Shown here piece by piece: positions 35,225-48,170 of a DNA stretch of 64,000 bases (positions are counted from its first letter, which is position 1; the number at the start of each line of letters is the position of its first letter). The notes below the pieces were generated by a model, which saw only the letters and a program-made list of their open reading frames with translations, did not search any database and was not told where the DNA came from. Source of the stretch: Icerya purchasi (taxonomy: Eukaryota > Arthropoda > Insecta > Hemiptera > Monophlebidae); NCBI GenBank assembly GCA_039619475.1, contig CM077115.1:503151352-503215351 (forward strand), written 5' to 3'. The translations under genes were made by a program, and so were the position numbers.

Positions 35225-35645
35225 AATAAAAATGCATAGAAAAGTTTTTAAAAAAAACCGTATTCCTTTAAAGGAAATATGTCTACAGTAAAACATACCT
35301 TAAAGTGGATATTATGATCATTCTTAAACAACATTCAGACATGAGAGTCTGGGTACTCCAAAAATTGCAACAATTAAATTACCATATTAAATATTCATGA
35401 TTTTTCCAATACTCAGTTTATAGAAAACGAATAATTGTCTCTTGTTATACTCATTTAATATGGTTTTTTTGATTGTTGCAATTCGAATTTGGCGTACCGA
35501 GATCCTCATTAAGGTATGAATATTGTTTAAAAATAATCACAATATCCTTTCTCCTTCTTTAAAGTGTATTTTACTGTATAATATCTTTTAACAATTTTCT
35601 TTTTTTTTCTTCACTTTTTAACGCGTTTTTATTCAGTTTTTGGAG
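35225..35645. mobile_element. Long-hairpin non-autonomous element, copy 1
   Basis: The left half (from TACAGTAAAACATACCTTAA at about 35284) and the reverse complement of the right half (TACAGTAAAATACACTTTAA) stay alignable for over 100 bp, through ATATTATGATCATTCTTAAA / ATATTGTGATTATTTTTAAA and GCAACAATTAAA / GCAACAATCAAA to CCATATTAAAT. A centre of about 70 bp separates them. The outer parts (A-rich, AAACCG / AAACGCG) are more diverged. No protein is encoded. The superfamily is unknown because clear target duplications are not visible. Confidence 0.55.
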
Positions 35646-35804
35646 TAAATCGTAAAACCGATATTTGTTTTGAATAATTTTCGAAGGTAAAATTTCAAAT
35701 GTAAAATTTTTTAAATTCGTACGATGAAAAATTTATCTTTCTTACTACGATGAAGGATATATAAATTCCGAAGTTTTGACATACAAGTCCACCTACCGCG
35801 CAGC

Positions 35805-35888
35805 GTGGTTGGCTAGGCAGTATAGTGTTTTGTCCAGGCAAAATCTGCTAGTCAAATTCCAATTACGTAAATTAAGAATATAGAAAAA
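35805..35888. repeat. Dispersed repeat, copy 2
   Basis: Matches 24158-24242 around GGCAGTATAGTGTTTTGTCC and ATTCCAATTACGTAAATTA, followed by an A-rich tail. Confidence 0.35.
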
Positions 35889-36855
35889 TTCCTCTTGCGC
35901 CCCGATTAATGTCCACGGTGGATAAGCAAAAAGCCAAAAAAAATTACATACAAGAGGAGTCTGCGCTATATAAACGTAAATTAAAGCATCGATATTTCTT
36001 TCCAAATTTATTTCGGAGAGTACGAAAATTATGCGATATTACCAGACAATTTATGCAAACTGCACACAATCACGACACTGTGCATTTTGTCTTAAACGTC
36101 GTCCTTTGGTCTGAGGCTACCCCATTTTTAACCGTTAACGGAAGAGAAAGGTGTATCCGAATTCGGTGACACAGCTATACGCAGTACTCAATTACGCGAC
36201 GGTAATTTTTCTATAAATACCAACTTGAGGAACAACAGTAGTTTCGATTAATTTTATCGTTATTTTTACGCAAAAAAAAAAAAAAAAAAATTATTCCAAA
36301 ATTAAAATATTATTAAAAACGAAGAAAAATTTTCGAAATAAATAAGAATTGATTTAATCCGTTCTATTTGTTAGGGACAATCGAGTGGAGGGCATCCGGT
36401 TCGTTTAAAATTTTACCCGACGTAAGAAACTCAAAACTGGATTGACATAGTTACCGAGTTTAAATAATTAAGGACAACCAGAAGCGTCGGTGAATTCATT
36501 AAAATGCATCTAAAATTATCCCACGAGTGTGTACACAGGCTTATGCACGAGCCAGATTTATTTTTTATTACATTTTCAAAGTACCGGCAAACTCAAAAAC
36601 AAGCTACACAACATCGTAATAACGTACCGCCACATTACCTAATCTTACCGCATTATCATCTTATGCAATCTGGACAAAAATGGTAACTGGTTGCAGTTAT
36701 GTCATTAATAGTTTTTCATACGCATTACACAAACCTCGCGAACGTTCTTCAACCGGTTGCACTAGAACAATCACACTGCACGATACTAATAGTTACCAAA
36801 CGGTAGCACATTTAAAGAGCGAGCATTAATCACGCTCATCGGTTATCCCGCACCA

Positions 36856-36940
36856 GTGGCGTGCCAAACGGCAAGGCAACAGGGGAAGTCGCTCCCTCCC
36901 AAGAAAAAATTGCGGGGGCGACGCCCCCTCAGAAAAATAT
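36856..36940 (+). repeat. Possible hAT-like terminus
   Basis: CAGTGGCGTGCCAAACGGCA resembles the CAGNGGCGNNCC start common to many hAT terminal repeats and is followed by G/C-rich words (GGGGGCGACGCCCCCT forms a short hairpin). The opposite end was not found. A TA microsatellite follows at 36981-37019. Confidence 0.3.
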
Positions 36941-36980
36941 ATACTTTTTTTTTTTTTTTTTATGGCCTATATATTATACC

Positions 36981-36981
36981 A

Positions 36982-37019
<38 letters not shown>
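36981..37019. repeat. (TA)n microsatellite
   Basis: About 19 TA units. Confidence 0.95.
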
Positions 37020-37021
<2 letters not shown>

Positions 37022-38655
37022 CAGTTATTTAATAAAAATCCAAGAAAATTAAAGGAAAAGCAGGTAAATAAAATTAATATTAATTTCAAATACGTTAATC
37101 ACATTTCACTTTTTATTTTTATATGCTTTTTCATTATACATCGTTTCTTACAATATAAAATTCGTACACATAATATTTATCGTAGCAAACATCGTTAATT
37201 ACGTGGATTACGATGAGGCATTCCTAGTAACTACTACCGTCTTTCAAACATGTACGTACATGTGTGTGAATGTACATAGACCTCTCTATGTATAGGGGTG
37301 ATTTATGTTTTTGCCTTCGCTGGTTGTGATACGTTGGCACGTCACTATCCCGCATCAAGTATCAGGAAAAGGTCAAAGAAATTTCTGGACAATGATATTG
37401 TGCACCAAAAAATTTTTCAGCTATAAGATTTATGAAAAACAAACAGAAACGGCACTCGAACCCTGTGCTTCCAAAAGTGACAATTCATTACACTGGACAT
37501 CATTTTTCCGATACGGCACGATATCAATCAAATCAAATCAAATATCAAATATCAAATAGTTTTATTATAAAATTCCAAGTGTTCGCAAAAAATCGCGAGC
37601 AATGGAGTACAATAGAGACTACTCGTTTTATATATAAGTACTTTTAATGTTTACGAGAATAATTCTAAACGCATAAAATAAAACGTTTTTGTCTTTGTTT
37701 AGAAAAATTACTTTTTTCGGTACAACAAAAGGGAATGCCCGCTTCGCTCGCTTCCTTCATAGAACGACGTCACCTGACAATTATGCGATATAAATTTATT
37801 GTTGCCGAACACCAAAAAAACAATTATTCAATAGAGACACAACAAATTACAATACCTACGCAGGTACTGTAAATTTAAAAAAAGAAAAAATCATTACCGA
37901 CAGGCTTGCTCCCGCATACTTGTGCCGAATGAAAATATTCCAAAATTTTAAAAATACGGCGGGAAAATCATGTAATCAAATGATAAGAGCTAATTAAAAA
38001 TTGCGAATCTGACCGACATCGAAAAAAAATTTGTTTAGTTAACGAAAAATAAAAATCCTTCTAATCACTTCCGACCAATTATAAATGTAAACAATTTTAC
38101 CGCTATATGTTTCCATTCTGAATAAACATAAAAATACAAAACTACCAAAAACATTTTAACGCGTTTTACTGCGCACTCTCTTTTAATCGATACGATACAG
38201 CAGCATAAAAAATCTCAGCACTATTGAAAAATCGAGAAATAAAATATGCTTCGTCTCTTTAACTTGTTTTAAAAATTACATTAAATGATTGTGAAAAGAA
38301 TTTGGTTCTATAACACTTCGCTTGCTGTGTCATGTTCTCATCAGTCGCACGATTTGCTTCAACTAATAGGTACAAACATAATCTGTGGCGACGGTGCGTA
38401 CACGAAATATTAGTGGGGTCAATCGAATCGGGGTAAATTAGAAAAAACCCTGCGTGATGGTGTAAATCTCTGGATAATATTTATTTCGTTGCCGGTCTGT
38501 CGGTAAAATTCTATTATTTTTTTTGGATTTTTTTTTATGGGCTATTCATTTTTTTTTTGTTCCACTGAAGGGTCGACTTTATTTTTATTCTAAAAATAAA
38601 GATAAGAATATTCTTAAAAGATTCAAATATTATTATTTTTTTTTTTAATTTCGCC
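37020..38655. other. No gene recognised
   Basis: AT-rich DNA. The stretch 37505-37560 repeats AATCAAATCAAATATCAAAT words, a small simple repeat. Nothing else supported. Confidence 0.4.
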
Positions 38656-38657
38656 CA

Positions 38658-39990
38658 GTTAGAAATGAAGGACAGTAATATAACAAGACGATCAGATACC
38701 GTTAATTTGGCGCAGGGATCGGCCTTGAGCCCAATTCTATTCAATATTTACATTGTTCCGTTCTTTAACCTGCAGTTTCCGTGTAGCTCATCTATCCTTT
38801 CATATTCCGATGACCTTGTAGTTTACGAACAAATCTAGTAGTAATGCATAAATCAGAATCAACATGCAACGGAAATGTTTAATGACCTGCTTGAGAAAGT
38901 TAGGCTAGAAATATCTACCTTCAAATCAACATCTGTCATTTTTTACCATGAGAGAAGGTTTAACACTCAAGACCATTTTATCCAAATCTACAACGAGGCT
39001 ATTGTAGCAAAACCTTATGTTAAGTATTTGGGATTGTACTTGGATTCAAAACTTACTTGGGCTAAGCACATTCAAACACTATATAATAATTGTGCTATGA
39101 TCATGTAAATTCTTTTAAGTCTGTATGTAATACAACTTGTGGGTGGTGACCCGATAATTTTAAGTTTACTCTCTAAATCCTTAATTCGCTCAAAACTGGA
39201 TTATGAATCCACCTTTTATGGGTCGGCTTCTAAAACTAGATTATGAGGCTAATAACTGGTAATGTACGAGAACAGCTCCGATACCATGTCTACATGCGGA
39301 AACTCATCTCTCTCCTTTATTTATTAGGAAAGATGTGTCTTAGCGGATAGGTTTCTAGTGAAATTATGCAATCGCCAATTTTTCTATTTACCGTCAGTTA
39401 CTTTAAGAGTTAATACTGAGTGGGGAGATTTGTTGATTCCAAAAAGCCATTACTGTCAAGTAGAATAGCATTATATTATAGATATAGGCCAGAGAGGAAT
39501 GGATTTGAAATTTTGTTGGGTTCCAGGTCATTGTGGTATAGAGGGAAATGATAATGTCGATCTGTTTTTGCCAAGAAAGCTGCTTCTAGAGGCGTTCGAT
39601 GTCCTTTCATCCTTTCTACTGATTTATTTCGAAAAATTAAAAGAGACAATCGGCAAAACTGGATAAATATAAAGAACAACTCAAAACCTAGCTATAGGTA
39701 TTATAATACAGTTCAACCAACTATCTCGTCGAGACCATGGTATTATTATGTGTCGCTAACTATCCTTGAAAGGCTTATTTGTTACCTTGATCTGTCGTCT
39801 TCGTACGGGACATGCACGGGTTTCACAGAATTTTTTCGAGGACAAACATCAAATTTGATTTGTAGCGATCACGAAATGATTAGTTACTCGGAGGGCATCA
39901 ATCATTTGTGTTATTTTCTTGCAAATTATTTGCCAGACGCAGAGATACATTTTTCAGGCACTTAATTTCCTTGACCGTTTTTCCTCCTTA
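38658..39990 (+). pseudogene. Non-LTR retrotransposon relic: RT, RNase H and C-terminus (I/R1-like)
   Basis: In order on the plus strand: LAQGSALSPILFNIYI (the G-PQGSxLSPxLF block), LSYSDDLVVYE (catalytic YxDD box, as SDD), then KYLGLYLDSKLTWAKHIQTL, then LKFCWVPGHCGIEGNDNVD, a clear RNase H motif, and LTILERLICYLDLSSSYGT, in the place of the INRLRTGHTxxTH tail. Stops and frame shifts separate these blocks. The order RT - thumb - RNase H identifies an I/R1-type element. The endonuclease and the N-terminal half of the RT are missing. Confidence 0.75.
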
Positions 39991-42900
39991 TAATGTGCAG
40001 TATTTACTTTGTTGTGGGGACCAGGTTTTGGTCGCCTTATTTTGGTTCATAATCGATTGCAACATTGCGGTTTAGATTGCAGTTGTTTAGAGTTATTTAT
40101 TTTCTATTTCGTTTATGTATACACTTTTATACTATTTTATTTTATTTATTTATTCTTATTTTATTTTATTTTTTTTTTTTTCTTGTATTTTATTTATATA
40201 CATTTGAAATAAGAAAGTTGGGTTCTGTTTAGAGAATATTTGTGTTGAAAGTTGCCAAATAGTTTAGATGTCGGGCCAAAAAAATAGGAGAGTAACAATA
40301 GCAGACGTAATAAGTATGGAAGAAAAAGACAGGATCGGAGTACAGAGCGGAACGCAAGAGTTGAGGATTCAAAGAATATTCCAGACAGAAATTCCATGAA
40401 ATTATTGTAAAGTTACACAATTTTGTAACACAGCTGTTTGTCTTTTACAGTTAATGATGGAATAACAACTGAACCAACACGGACTACTACGATATACCGC
40501 ACGATGAGTTAATTGCTGCCTTCGTTTTACGGGGAGAAAAAATCATAGCGCGGTTACATATTTAAAAATATATCCGATCCCATATTTTCGGGTAATTTTT
40601 TTTAACAGTAACTCCAAGTTTCGTAAGTTTTCTTTTTTTTTTTTTGACTTCACAATAAATCATTTGGCCACCGGTCTGTTCTACATTATCCTCGCGATTG
40701 TACAGAATATATTCTTTATAATCTTTCACCCAAATATTACACATTCTCTGAAAGAGTGATCTAATAATGACCGATGTATATCAAATTAAGACATTTTTTT
40801 CGGAAAATGAAAAATTATCCTAGAATATGCGGAATATATGCAATTTAAAATGATACTTAAATAATTCCGATAGGCGACTACATTTCTCCTAAAAAGTTGT
40901 TCCCTTTATAAAACAACGTCTGCAATGTGCATTTTTCAACGGTCATAGCAGAACTTTCGTTTCCATTTGATGTTTTTCGTTATACATTTCAAATTTCACG
41001 TTTAACGAACTACCGGAGGGGGATTGGGAACTTTTTAAGAATGATCTTTTACGGGTCTTTTTTAATTACATATTACTTGATACGTATTTTTTAGCGGAGT
41101 TTACAATTCAGACGTATCAGCTAATCATTTACACATTACGTATTTTTTTTTCTGAAAGCGCGCTTACAGATGGAAAGGCTAAAAGGAGAATAATGGAACA
41201 ATTTCACATAAACAATTAGTGACAAGTTTAGACTTCGAAAAAAACCGACTAATTAACGATTATATTTCCTTTCTTAAAAAAAACTATACGCAGTATTCAT
41301 TGATACTCTCGGTAGGCGGACATTTTTTTATAAAATTAATACTCATTAAGTCGAATTTCGAATTTCGAATTTTGTGTCCCATTAAGGCTAGTTAACATAA
41401 CCGATGTAACACAAAACCGGTTTTGAATTAATTTTTCAAAAAGGAAAATAAAAAAAAAACATAAATAAAATCTTAGCCGAAGAAAATTTGCTAATTTCAA
41501 TTTTACCGTAGAAGACGAAATTAGCGTACATGGTAGAACGAAAAATGATAATTAACTGAAAGCGAAATTAAACGGTAAGATGTTTACAATAAAAAAGGAA
41601 AGAAAAGTGACTGCTGACTCGAAGTAATTTCGATTTTTTACGATTCCAAACACATAATAATAGGATGATTCAGAAACGAAAAAAATATCAAATTAAAATG
41701 TGCAATAGCTCGGGAACAGGTTGATTTATAAACTTCAAATCGCATCATAAATTATACTTTTAAAGTTCTCTTTAAGTAATATAACTTCAAGCTAACCGAT
41801 TACCTTGGACGGCAAAAAACCCAAAAAATCATCAAGAATATATATATATATATAATAGGAATTTATAACGAACTCCAAAATCACCCACAAAAAAATTCAT
41901 AATTCATCACCAGATAAAAAAGTGAAATTCAAAATATAATTTTTTTTTTTCTTTTCGAGCGTGCGATATATTGATGGAAAGTTGCGAATGAAACCGTATT
42001 TCATTTCCATAAAGAAACTTTCGAAATTGGCAAAAGCTTCGAAAAAGCTCGAAAAATAACTTTATGGGAAGAGAGTGCTAAGTGAAAAATACGGGATATT
42101 ACAAATTTAAAATTAATATTATGTAAATGTAAATCACAATAAACATCGTGCTTGACTGACTTTGTTTTATTCGCATAGCCACGCTCGGTTTATATTACTC
42201 TGTTTTAAAAAAAAAAACAAGCTGCATTGGTGTTTCCGTCTTTGTATCGCGATTATACATTTTTAAATGTGTCAAAGTAATCTCGATTCTTATCCTCATT
42301 TTATCTAAAGAAAAGTTCGAATTTTTGCATTGGATAAAAAGTATCCATTTCTGATATTATGTGAAATAAATTTAAAAATTTAAACCAATTAACGCGGATT
42401 CACAGATTCACAAAATCATAGACAATATTTAGAAGTGTAATGCCGATAGGTATGTATTTAATTTAATAAAACCCATTTATACTTCGTTTCGGCTAGTAAA
42501 TATAGTTTTTAACTTTATTATTTATTTTTTTTTTCATTTACTTCTGTGTTGTAAACAAAGTAAATTATTTAATATTTTTGAAATAAAGGGGGGAAAATGT
42601 CTCAAACCGCAATTTGGATGATAAAAATGTCAAAATTCCTTACGCTGCTGGTAAGACAGCAGAAAAAAAAAGGAAAAAGAACAGACACAGTTATAAATAA
42701 AAACTGTGCGTCTGTTGTTATTACTGTTTCACCTGCAGCACTAGGCATTTCGACATTTTCACATCCAAGTTACGCCATGGAGATATTAAATATATTACTT
42801 TCGATCTCACTGTGGACAAGCTGGTATACAACTATCAGCCGTGGATCTATTATGGCTAAATCTTAAAAGTAATAAACTACTAAAAAACATTTGGAAACAA

Positions 42901-44098
42901 GTCATGGTCATTATAAACTTACTCAATTTTGAGAAAACAAGATGAATTAAAAACAAACACCGATTGAACTTGACGAAATTTGATCTACGGACAAAAAAAA
43001 ATTTTAAATGTTTGTTCTTAATCGACGACCTTGGATATTGCTAAATACACGAGAGCATTGTCGCAGCAGAAACATTATTAAAACTGCGCGGGAAGACATG
43101 TGGGAAAAAAAAGTTTTTTTAGATGTCCGAATAACTTTGTGCGGAAATGGAAATATTACTAAAAATAATCAAGAATTAATATTAAATATTTCAAAAGTAA
43201 TGACTTTAGAAAGTGCCTATTCGTTAATGAACGATTTAAATTTGACAGTGGAAGGATATCGGACAGATCGTTTTATTCTTTATAATAAAATAATCGCTTT
43301 TATTAAAAAAATCGAACTCCTGATTTTAAGACAGTTGAAAAAAAATATTGTTATCATATAATTACATAATCATTTATTTTAAAAGTAAAAGTTTATTTTC
43401 ATCTGATGGAATAATTTCACGCACTCTTAAATCGAACGCCATTCGCTTTTACTCGTAATTTTTAAATATTTCACAGTGTCTTTTATCATACAATTAATCT
43501 CAATGATAAAATCATAGATCATTTAAAATTTTTACTTCCCGGCAAATAAAATTCGTTACCATTCCCCTTTAATGGTTTTGATTACTAATAAGATCCAGAG
43601 TGTGAGATGTTTTTTTAACTATATAGAGGAACTGTACATAAAATCAGTTTTGCATTTATTTTTTATTTATTCCATTTTATTTTTGGGTGCATCAACTACC
43701 GACATTAATCTAGCGCAAATGGGAAGTTACTGTTTGCGACAACGGGAATCGAAACCGGTAGCGGAACATAATTAACAAACTAACTACGTCATAGTACCTA
43801 GCCGCAATTATTTCTGTATCTTCCTCAAATTTTCTGACATTCAAAAAATTTCTCCTTCACTTTTTTCTGAATAACGAAACTTGCCGGTTTCCTAGAAAAA
43901 AGTCTCTGCCATTACCTTCCCGATTCAAATACTTTAAAAGTGAGAAGAAAATGAAAAACAATCTAAAAAAGTTTTAATATTTAATCAGCAAAATTATTTT
44001 AAGTCTGGCTGACTACTCGATGATGTAGCAGTACCGCATACGCGATACTAATTCATCATTGTATTGTACACGACGTTAACGCATTACTAATAATATAT
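39991..44098. other. No gene recognised
   Basis: Includes a T-rich tract (40110-40195) and a short TA run (41838-41856). Open frames of 89 codons (42597-42866, plus) and 117 codons (43008-43361, plus) occur. The latter is Ile/Lys/Asn-rich with a plausible protein-like composition but no recognised domain, start context or splice support. Confidence 0.35.
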
Positions 44099-44100
44099 AC

Positions 44101-44185
<85 letters not shown>
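44099..44185. repeat. (TA)n microsatellite with TG interruptions
   Basis: About 85 bp of TA repeats with occasional ATGTAT variants. Confidence 0.95.
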
Positions 44186-44186
<1 letters not shown>

Positions 44187-44397
44187 ACGATCCTGTTTCA
44201 TTAAATTTATGCTAATCCACTAGACTTATTTAATTTTAAAATTCTCGGATCGTTAATTAATAACGCAGCTGTGTTTTCGATTAATGTATGGGCTCCGCCT
44301 AGGTTAGTATTTTTTTTCTCGCTTACTCAATAAATAAATAAAAAAAAGGCGAATATCATAAAATATCCCAATCGGTAAAATAGGTTAAACTTATCCC

Positions 44398-45598
44398 AGG
44401 GTACACCAGGTAAATTTAATGGAGGAGTTGCCATATTTGTCAATAATAATTTTAAATCCAATTTCTATGCTGAATTTAATAACAACGTGTTCGAGTGCTT
44501 AACTGTTGACATAGAAATACAGAGTAAGACCGATCACCAAGCCGTAATGTTAATGAATTCTTATATGAGCTAAATTTATTTATGAAACAGATTGATAGAA
44601 AACAAGAATTTATTATACGTGAGGATTTTAATATAAATCTATTAAAATGCGATACTAAACCGGAAATTTTTTAAAATATTATGGCGAGGTGTGGCTGTGT
44701 GTAAGATTGGATTGATGGTGTAACGCGAGAAGGATTTAGGGATGGTAATTTAACTCAATCGTCTATAGACATTTGTCTTAGAAGCTCAACGGAAGAAATT
44801 TAGGCAGGAATTATCAATTCAAAAATATCCGATTATTATATTATTGGTTGCGTATTTCGCATTAATAGGTGCTTTTATCAAAATGTGAAAGGACAAACAA
44901 AAAACAGAGTAAATGAAATGTGGCTGAACCATAAACTTAAAAGTTATGGGGCATAGTCTTGAAAAGATTGACTCAGCCGAAAATATCTGCTCGCAAATAC
45001 AATTTACGAGTGAATTTAATAATTTATATAAGGAATATAGAAAGTAGGTGAGGTACACAAAGGAGAACCATTTTATTCATTTAAAAATGACCGGATGAAT
45101 ATAAAAATTTTAAAATTGATGAAAATTAGGGGCATTTATTATAAACGCTGTAAAAATAATACAGCAAACGCGAGCTATAAAATATTGTATAAAACAAACA
45201 GAAATATGACTGAAACTGAAATTAGGAAAGCGATATTAGAATATTACAATAAACAAATGCAGCATAGGCTAATGAGAATATCAAAAAAGTATGGCAGATA
45301 ATCAATAATATCGCGTATACAATAAAAACAAATCTTCAATTGATGAGGTCGACTTGAGACATTTTGCAAGTGCAAGACATGCGACGAATAAATTTATCGA
45401 TCACTTCTCCCAACCAAAACAGCATTGCGCTCAAATGCGCAGTACACAATTATTGAATAGCGATAATTTACAGCTGACACTCACGCCATTTTATATTCCA
45501 ATAGTTACAAACAAACAAGTAGAATAAATAATTAACAGATTACACAAAGCCCCAAGATAGGATGATATTAGAGCTTCGGATGTTAAAAATAAAGTAGC
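44398..45598 (+). pseudogene. Endonuclease and linker part of the interrupted non-LTR ORF2
   Basis: GGVAIFVNNN is the usual GG(V/I)AIxV block of APE endonucleases. FIIREDFNINLLKC corresponds to the GDFNxxL catalytic segment with the Gly replaced. SSIDICL corresponds to the SxIDxxL block and SDYYIIG to SDHxPI with His lost. The linker ends with NRLHKAPR then a stop and DDIRASDVKNK, the pattern KxxKxPGxDxIxxxxLK that precedes the RT fingers. The mariner starts 10 bases later. Confidence 0.65.
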
Positions 45599-45600
45599 TA

Positions 45601-46500
45601 CGTGGGCCCCGTTCAATAAAAAACGTGACACGTGGCTTTGCCGTCATTCAAAAATTATGAAAAAAATACTAAAGAACTAGAAGAAATACTTTATATTTTT
45701 TGACATAATTTCCCAAAACATTAGTGCATTTATCGTACCGGGTCACGAATTTATCGATACCGTCTTGGTAAAATTGGGCCATGCATTTAGCGAAAAATTG
45801 CATCGTCTGTTACGAAACGTATTCCACGCATTTCAAGTAGAGAAAACATGAAAATCCAAAAGCGCCACATCAGGCGAGTAGGGTAGATGTGAAAATTCAT
45901 CTCAATTTCGATTTTTAATTTACGTGTGAACGAGAACAGACGTGTGCGATCGCGCATTATCGTGCAAAAGCACTACTCTCCAGACTGCAGCCATGTCTCT
46001 TCCGATTAATCGCTCGAGGAAGTGCCACATGAGTGCCATAGTACGTGTACTCCGTTATCGCATCCTTCTGTGTACGAAATTGCAACAGCAGGAGTCCGGT
46101 TCCAGAAAATGGTTGCGAGAACTTTCCGGCAGAGCCTTCAGTTTTGGCTTTGGGGCGGACCTTTCATTATTCACACTTTACTAGTTTGACTCTGAGACAC
46201 ACTTACGTGTCATAATGCTATTTACATCGTATGCTATGCACAGTCTGCGATCAATTTTTGCACCCACAACTTCTTCGGCTGTCCAAAATTTAGTGACCGC
46301 CCGTATCAACTCACTGGCTTGGAAATGTTCACCGACCTGTTTCACACGTGCGTACAGAAGTTCTACTGATCAAATTAAAACGCGGGAAACAGTGTTCTGT
46401 TCATATTTTTCTCCTCTGCCTTCCACATTAATTTCACACAGTTTCGCCAAACAGCGGGCACGAAATAAGCCGCGTCACGTTACTTATTGAACGCCCCACG
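45601..46500 (-). mobile_element. Mariner element nested in the non-LTR relic, TA target duplications
   Basis: The right end, reverse-complemented, reads CGTGGGGCGTTCAATAAGTA and the left end reads CGTGGGCCCCGTTCAATAAA, continuing ACGTGAC in both. TA flanks each end (45599-45600 and 46501-46502), the signature of Tc1/mariner insertion. On the minus strand the body contains VLLHDNARSHTSVLVHT (second catalytic Asp block), LLEMRGIRFVTDDAIF and FYQDGIDKFVTRYDKC with NVLGNYV at the C-terminus, all mariner hallmarks. Stops and frame shifts, and a total length of 900 bp, show decay from a full-length element of about 1.3 kb. Confidence 0.85.
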
Positions 46501-46502
46501 TA

Positions 46503-47960
46503 TATTTACTCCCACTACTTACAAAGATGATTAACTGTTCCATTAAAAAAGGTGGGAGGATTCCTGATAGACTAAAAATTGCTGTTATTAGACCTATAAG
46601 TATGTAAAAACGGCTTAGTGCTTGTGACAATTATAGATCGATTACTATAATCTTGGTTTTAGCAAAAATTTTGGAACAATACATTGCGTTTCATCTGAGA
46701 AATGATTTGTAGAAAAGCGAGTTGTTGCATAATAATCAATTTGGTTTTAGAGAAGAAAAATCAACAACCTCTTTGTTAAGAGTACTAACAAATAGGATAA
46801 ACAAGCGGTTGGCAAACGGTAAACAATGTATTATAATTTTTATAGACATTAGTAAAACATTCGATGCGGTAAACCATCAAATGTTATTGCGAGATATAAA
46901 AGGTATCGGTATATAGCCAAACCAAAATAAATGGTTTGAAAGTTATTTTTATAATAGAAAGAGCATAGTAAAAAACGATGAAGAATTAAGTAGAGAGAAA
47001 ATTGCATTAAGACGCGTAGGGCAAGGAACTATTTTGGCTGCGTTGTTATTTTTAATCTATACCAACTCCCTTCATAAATTCGTTAAAAACTCGACAGTCT
47101 TTGCTTACGCGGATGATATTTATTGAGCACCGTGATATCCATGAGACCGAAAAACTCTTTTACAAAAGGATGTGAATAGTATGTGTAGGTGGGCGCATGA
47201 TAAACATTTAACTATTAATATAAAAAAATCGAAGGCTTTGTATATAAGAACGTCCAGTAAATATAGAAAACATATAAACACCATCTATTAAAATACATAA
47301 CAATAATTGTTTACATAATTACTTAACTTCTACTTCGAACTATGGGTGTACATAACTGGAAACGATGGAAGAGGTTAAATATTTAGGATTAATCATTGAC
47401 AGGACATTATCCTGGGACATGCGTGTTATAAATTTATCTAATAAAATCATTCAGATGATACCGGCACTTTATAAATTGGCTCTTTCAATACCATATGGTA
47501 GTTTGCGTGTGTATTATAATGCTATAGTACTGTCAAAAATCACGTATGGGGTATAAATTTGGGGCGAAGCAAAAAGGACGATAATCAAAAAGATTAATAG
47601 TCAGCAAAGGAAATGCTTAAATGCAATAATCTTTAATAAAGATCAGGTTTAATATTAACTGGTGAAGAGAGAGAAGTGAAATGTCTTCAAGGATGTGCTA
47701 CTTTTATCACCGGTTGCTTGAATATAAGACCACAAGTATATCAATTGCTATTACGATGACAAAAAGCAGGACAACGAGGAATAACGGGGAGGTATATTTT
47801 ATTCGACCGAAAGGCATAAATAGTATAAAATTGATAATACGGATGAAATAGTTTTAGTTAAGCTGCTAGAACAAATCCCAGAAGATATAATGCAAAAAGA
47901 GATAGGAACTTGGAAAGTATTAATTAAGCAATGGTTGGTTGATAACATTAATGAGTGACA
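46503..47960 (+). pseudogene. Reverse transcriptase part of the interrupted non-LTR ORF2
   Basis: Begins TKMINCSIKKGGRIPDRLKI, continuing the frame interrupted upstream by the mariner. Then NYRSITIILVLAKILEQYI, NNQFGFREEKSTTSLLRVLT, FIDISKTFDAVNHQMLL (catalytic Asp block), VGQGTILAALLFLIYTNSL (the PQGSxLGPxLF block with P replaced by G), and FAYADDIY (catalytic YADD). EVKYLGLIIDRTLSW and YYNAIVLSKITYGV form the thumb region. Stops occur between blocks, for example right after YADDIY. Inactive. Confidence 0.8.
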
Positions 47961-48170
47961 TTAAGTTAGATAAATTGCAAACTGGTTGAGGCAGAGAATC
48001 GACCGTTCGTATTCATCGAGCATGTAGAATGAAATTGTTTTTGTATGAAGATAAGTCGTTCTTTTTTGGTTTTTTTTTTCTTACTTTTTATAATTATGAA
48101 AACTAATTTTGAAATATTGTAACATATTTTTTGAATAAACGATAATAAGCACGTTAGGCCCTCGCAGACG

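Larger units (their letters stand above)
44398..48170 (+). mobile_element. Decayed non-LTR retrotransposon interrupted by a mariner element
   Basis: Segments in order: an APE endonuclease part (NGGVAIFVNNNFKSNF; then REDFNINLL and SSIDICLR, and SDYYIIG for the SDH region) at 44400-44850; a linker to about 45598; the mariner; then an RT from 46503 onward. The 3' part ends with a C-terminal stretch (DEIVLVKLLEQIPEDIMQKE) at about 47840-47960 and a 3' UTR to about 48170. The coding sequence is broken by many stops. Its order (EN, RT, long C-terminal tail) fits the Jockey/I/CR1 superfamily; I did not find a clear RNase H block, so the clade is left open. Confidence 0.7.

Noticed and set aside
43008..43361. 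117-codon open frame
   Set aside because: No recognised domain, no splice signals or start context, and long frames occur by chance in such Lys/Asn/Ile-rich DNA; left as unassigned.
43720..43775. GGGAATCGAAACC as a reverse-strand tRNA B-box
   Set aside because: Length does not fit the B-box and no A-box or cloverleaf could be found.
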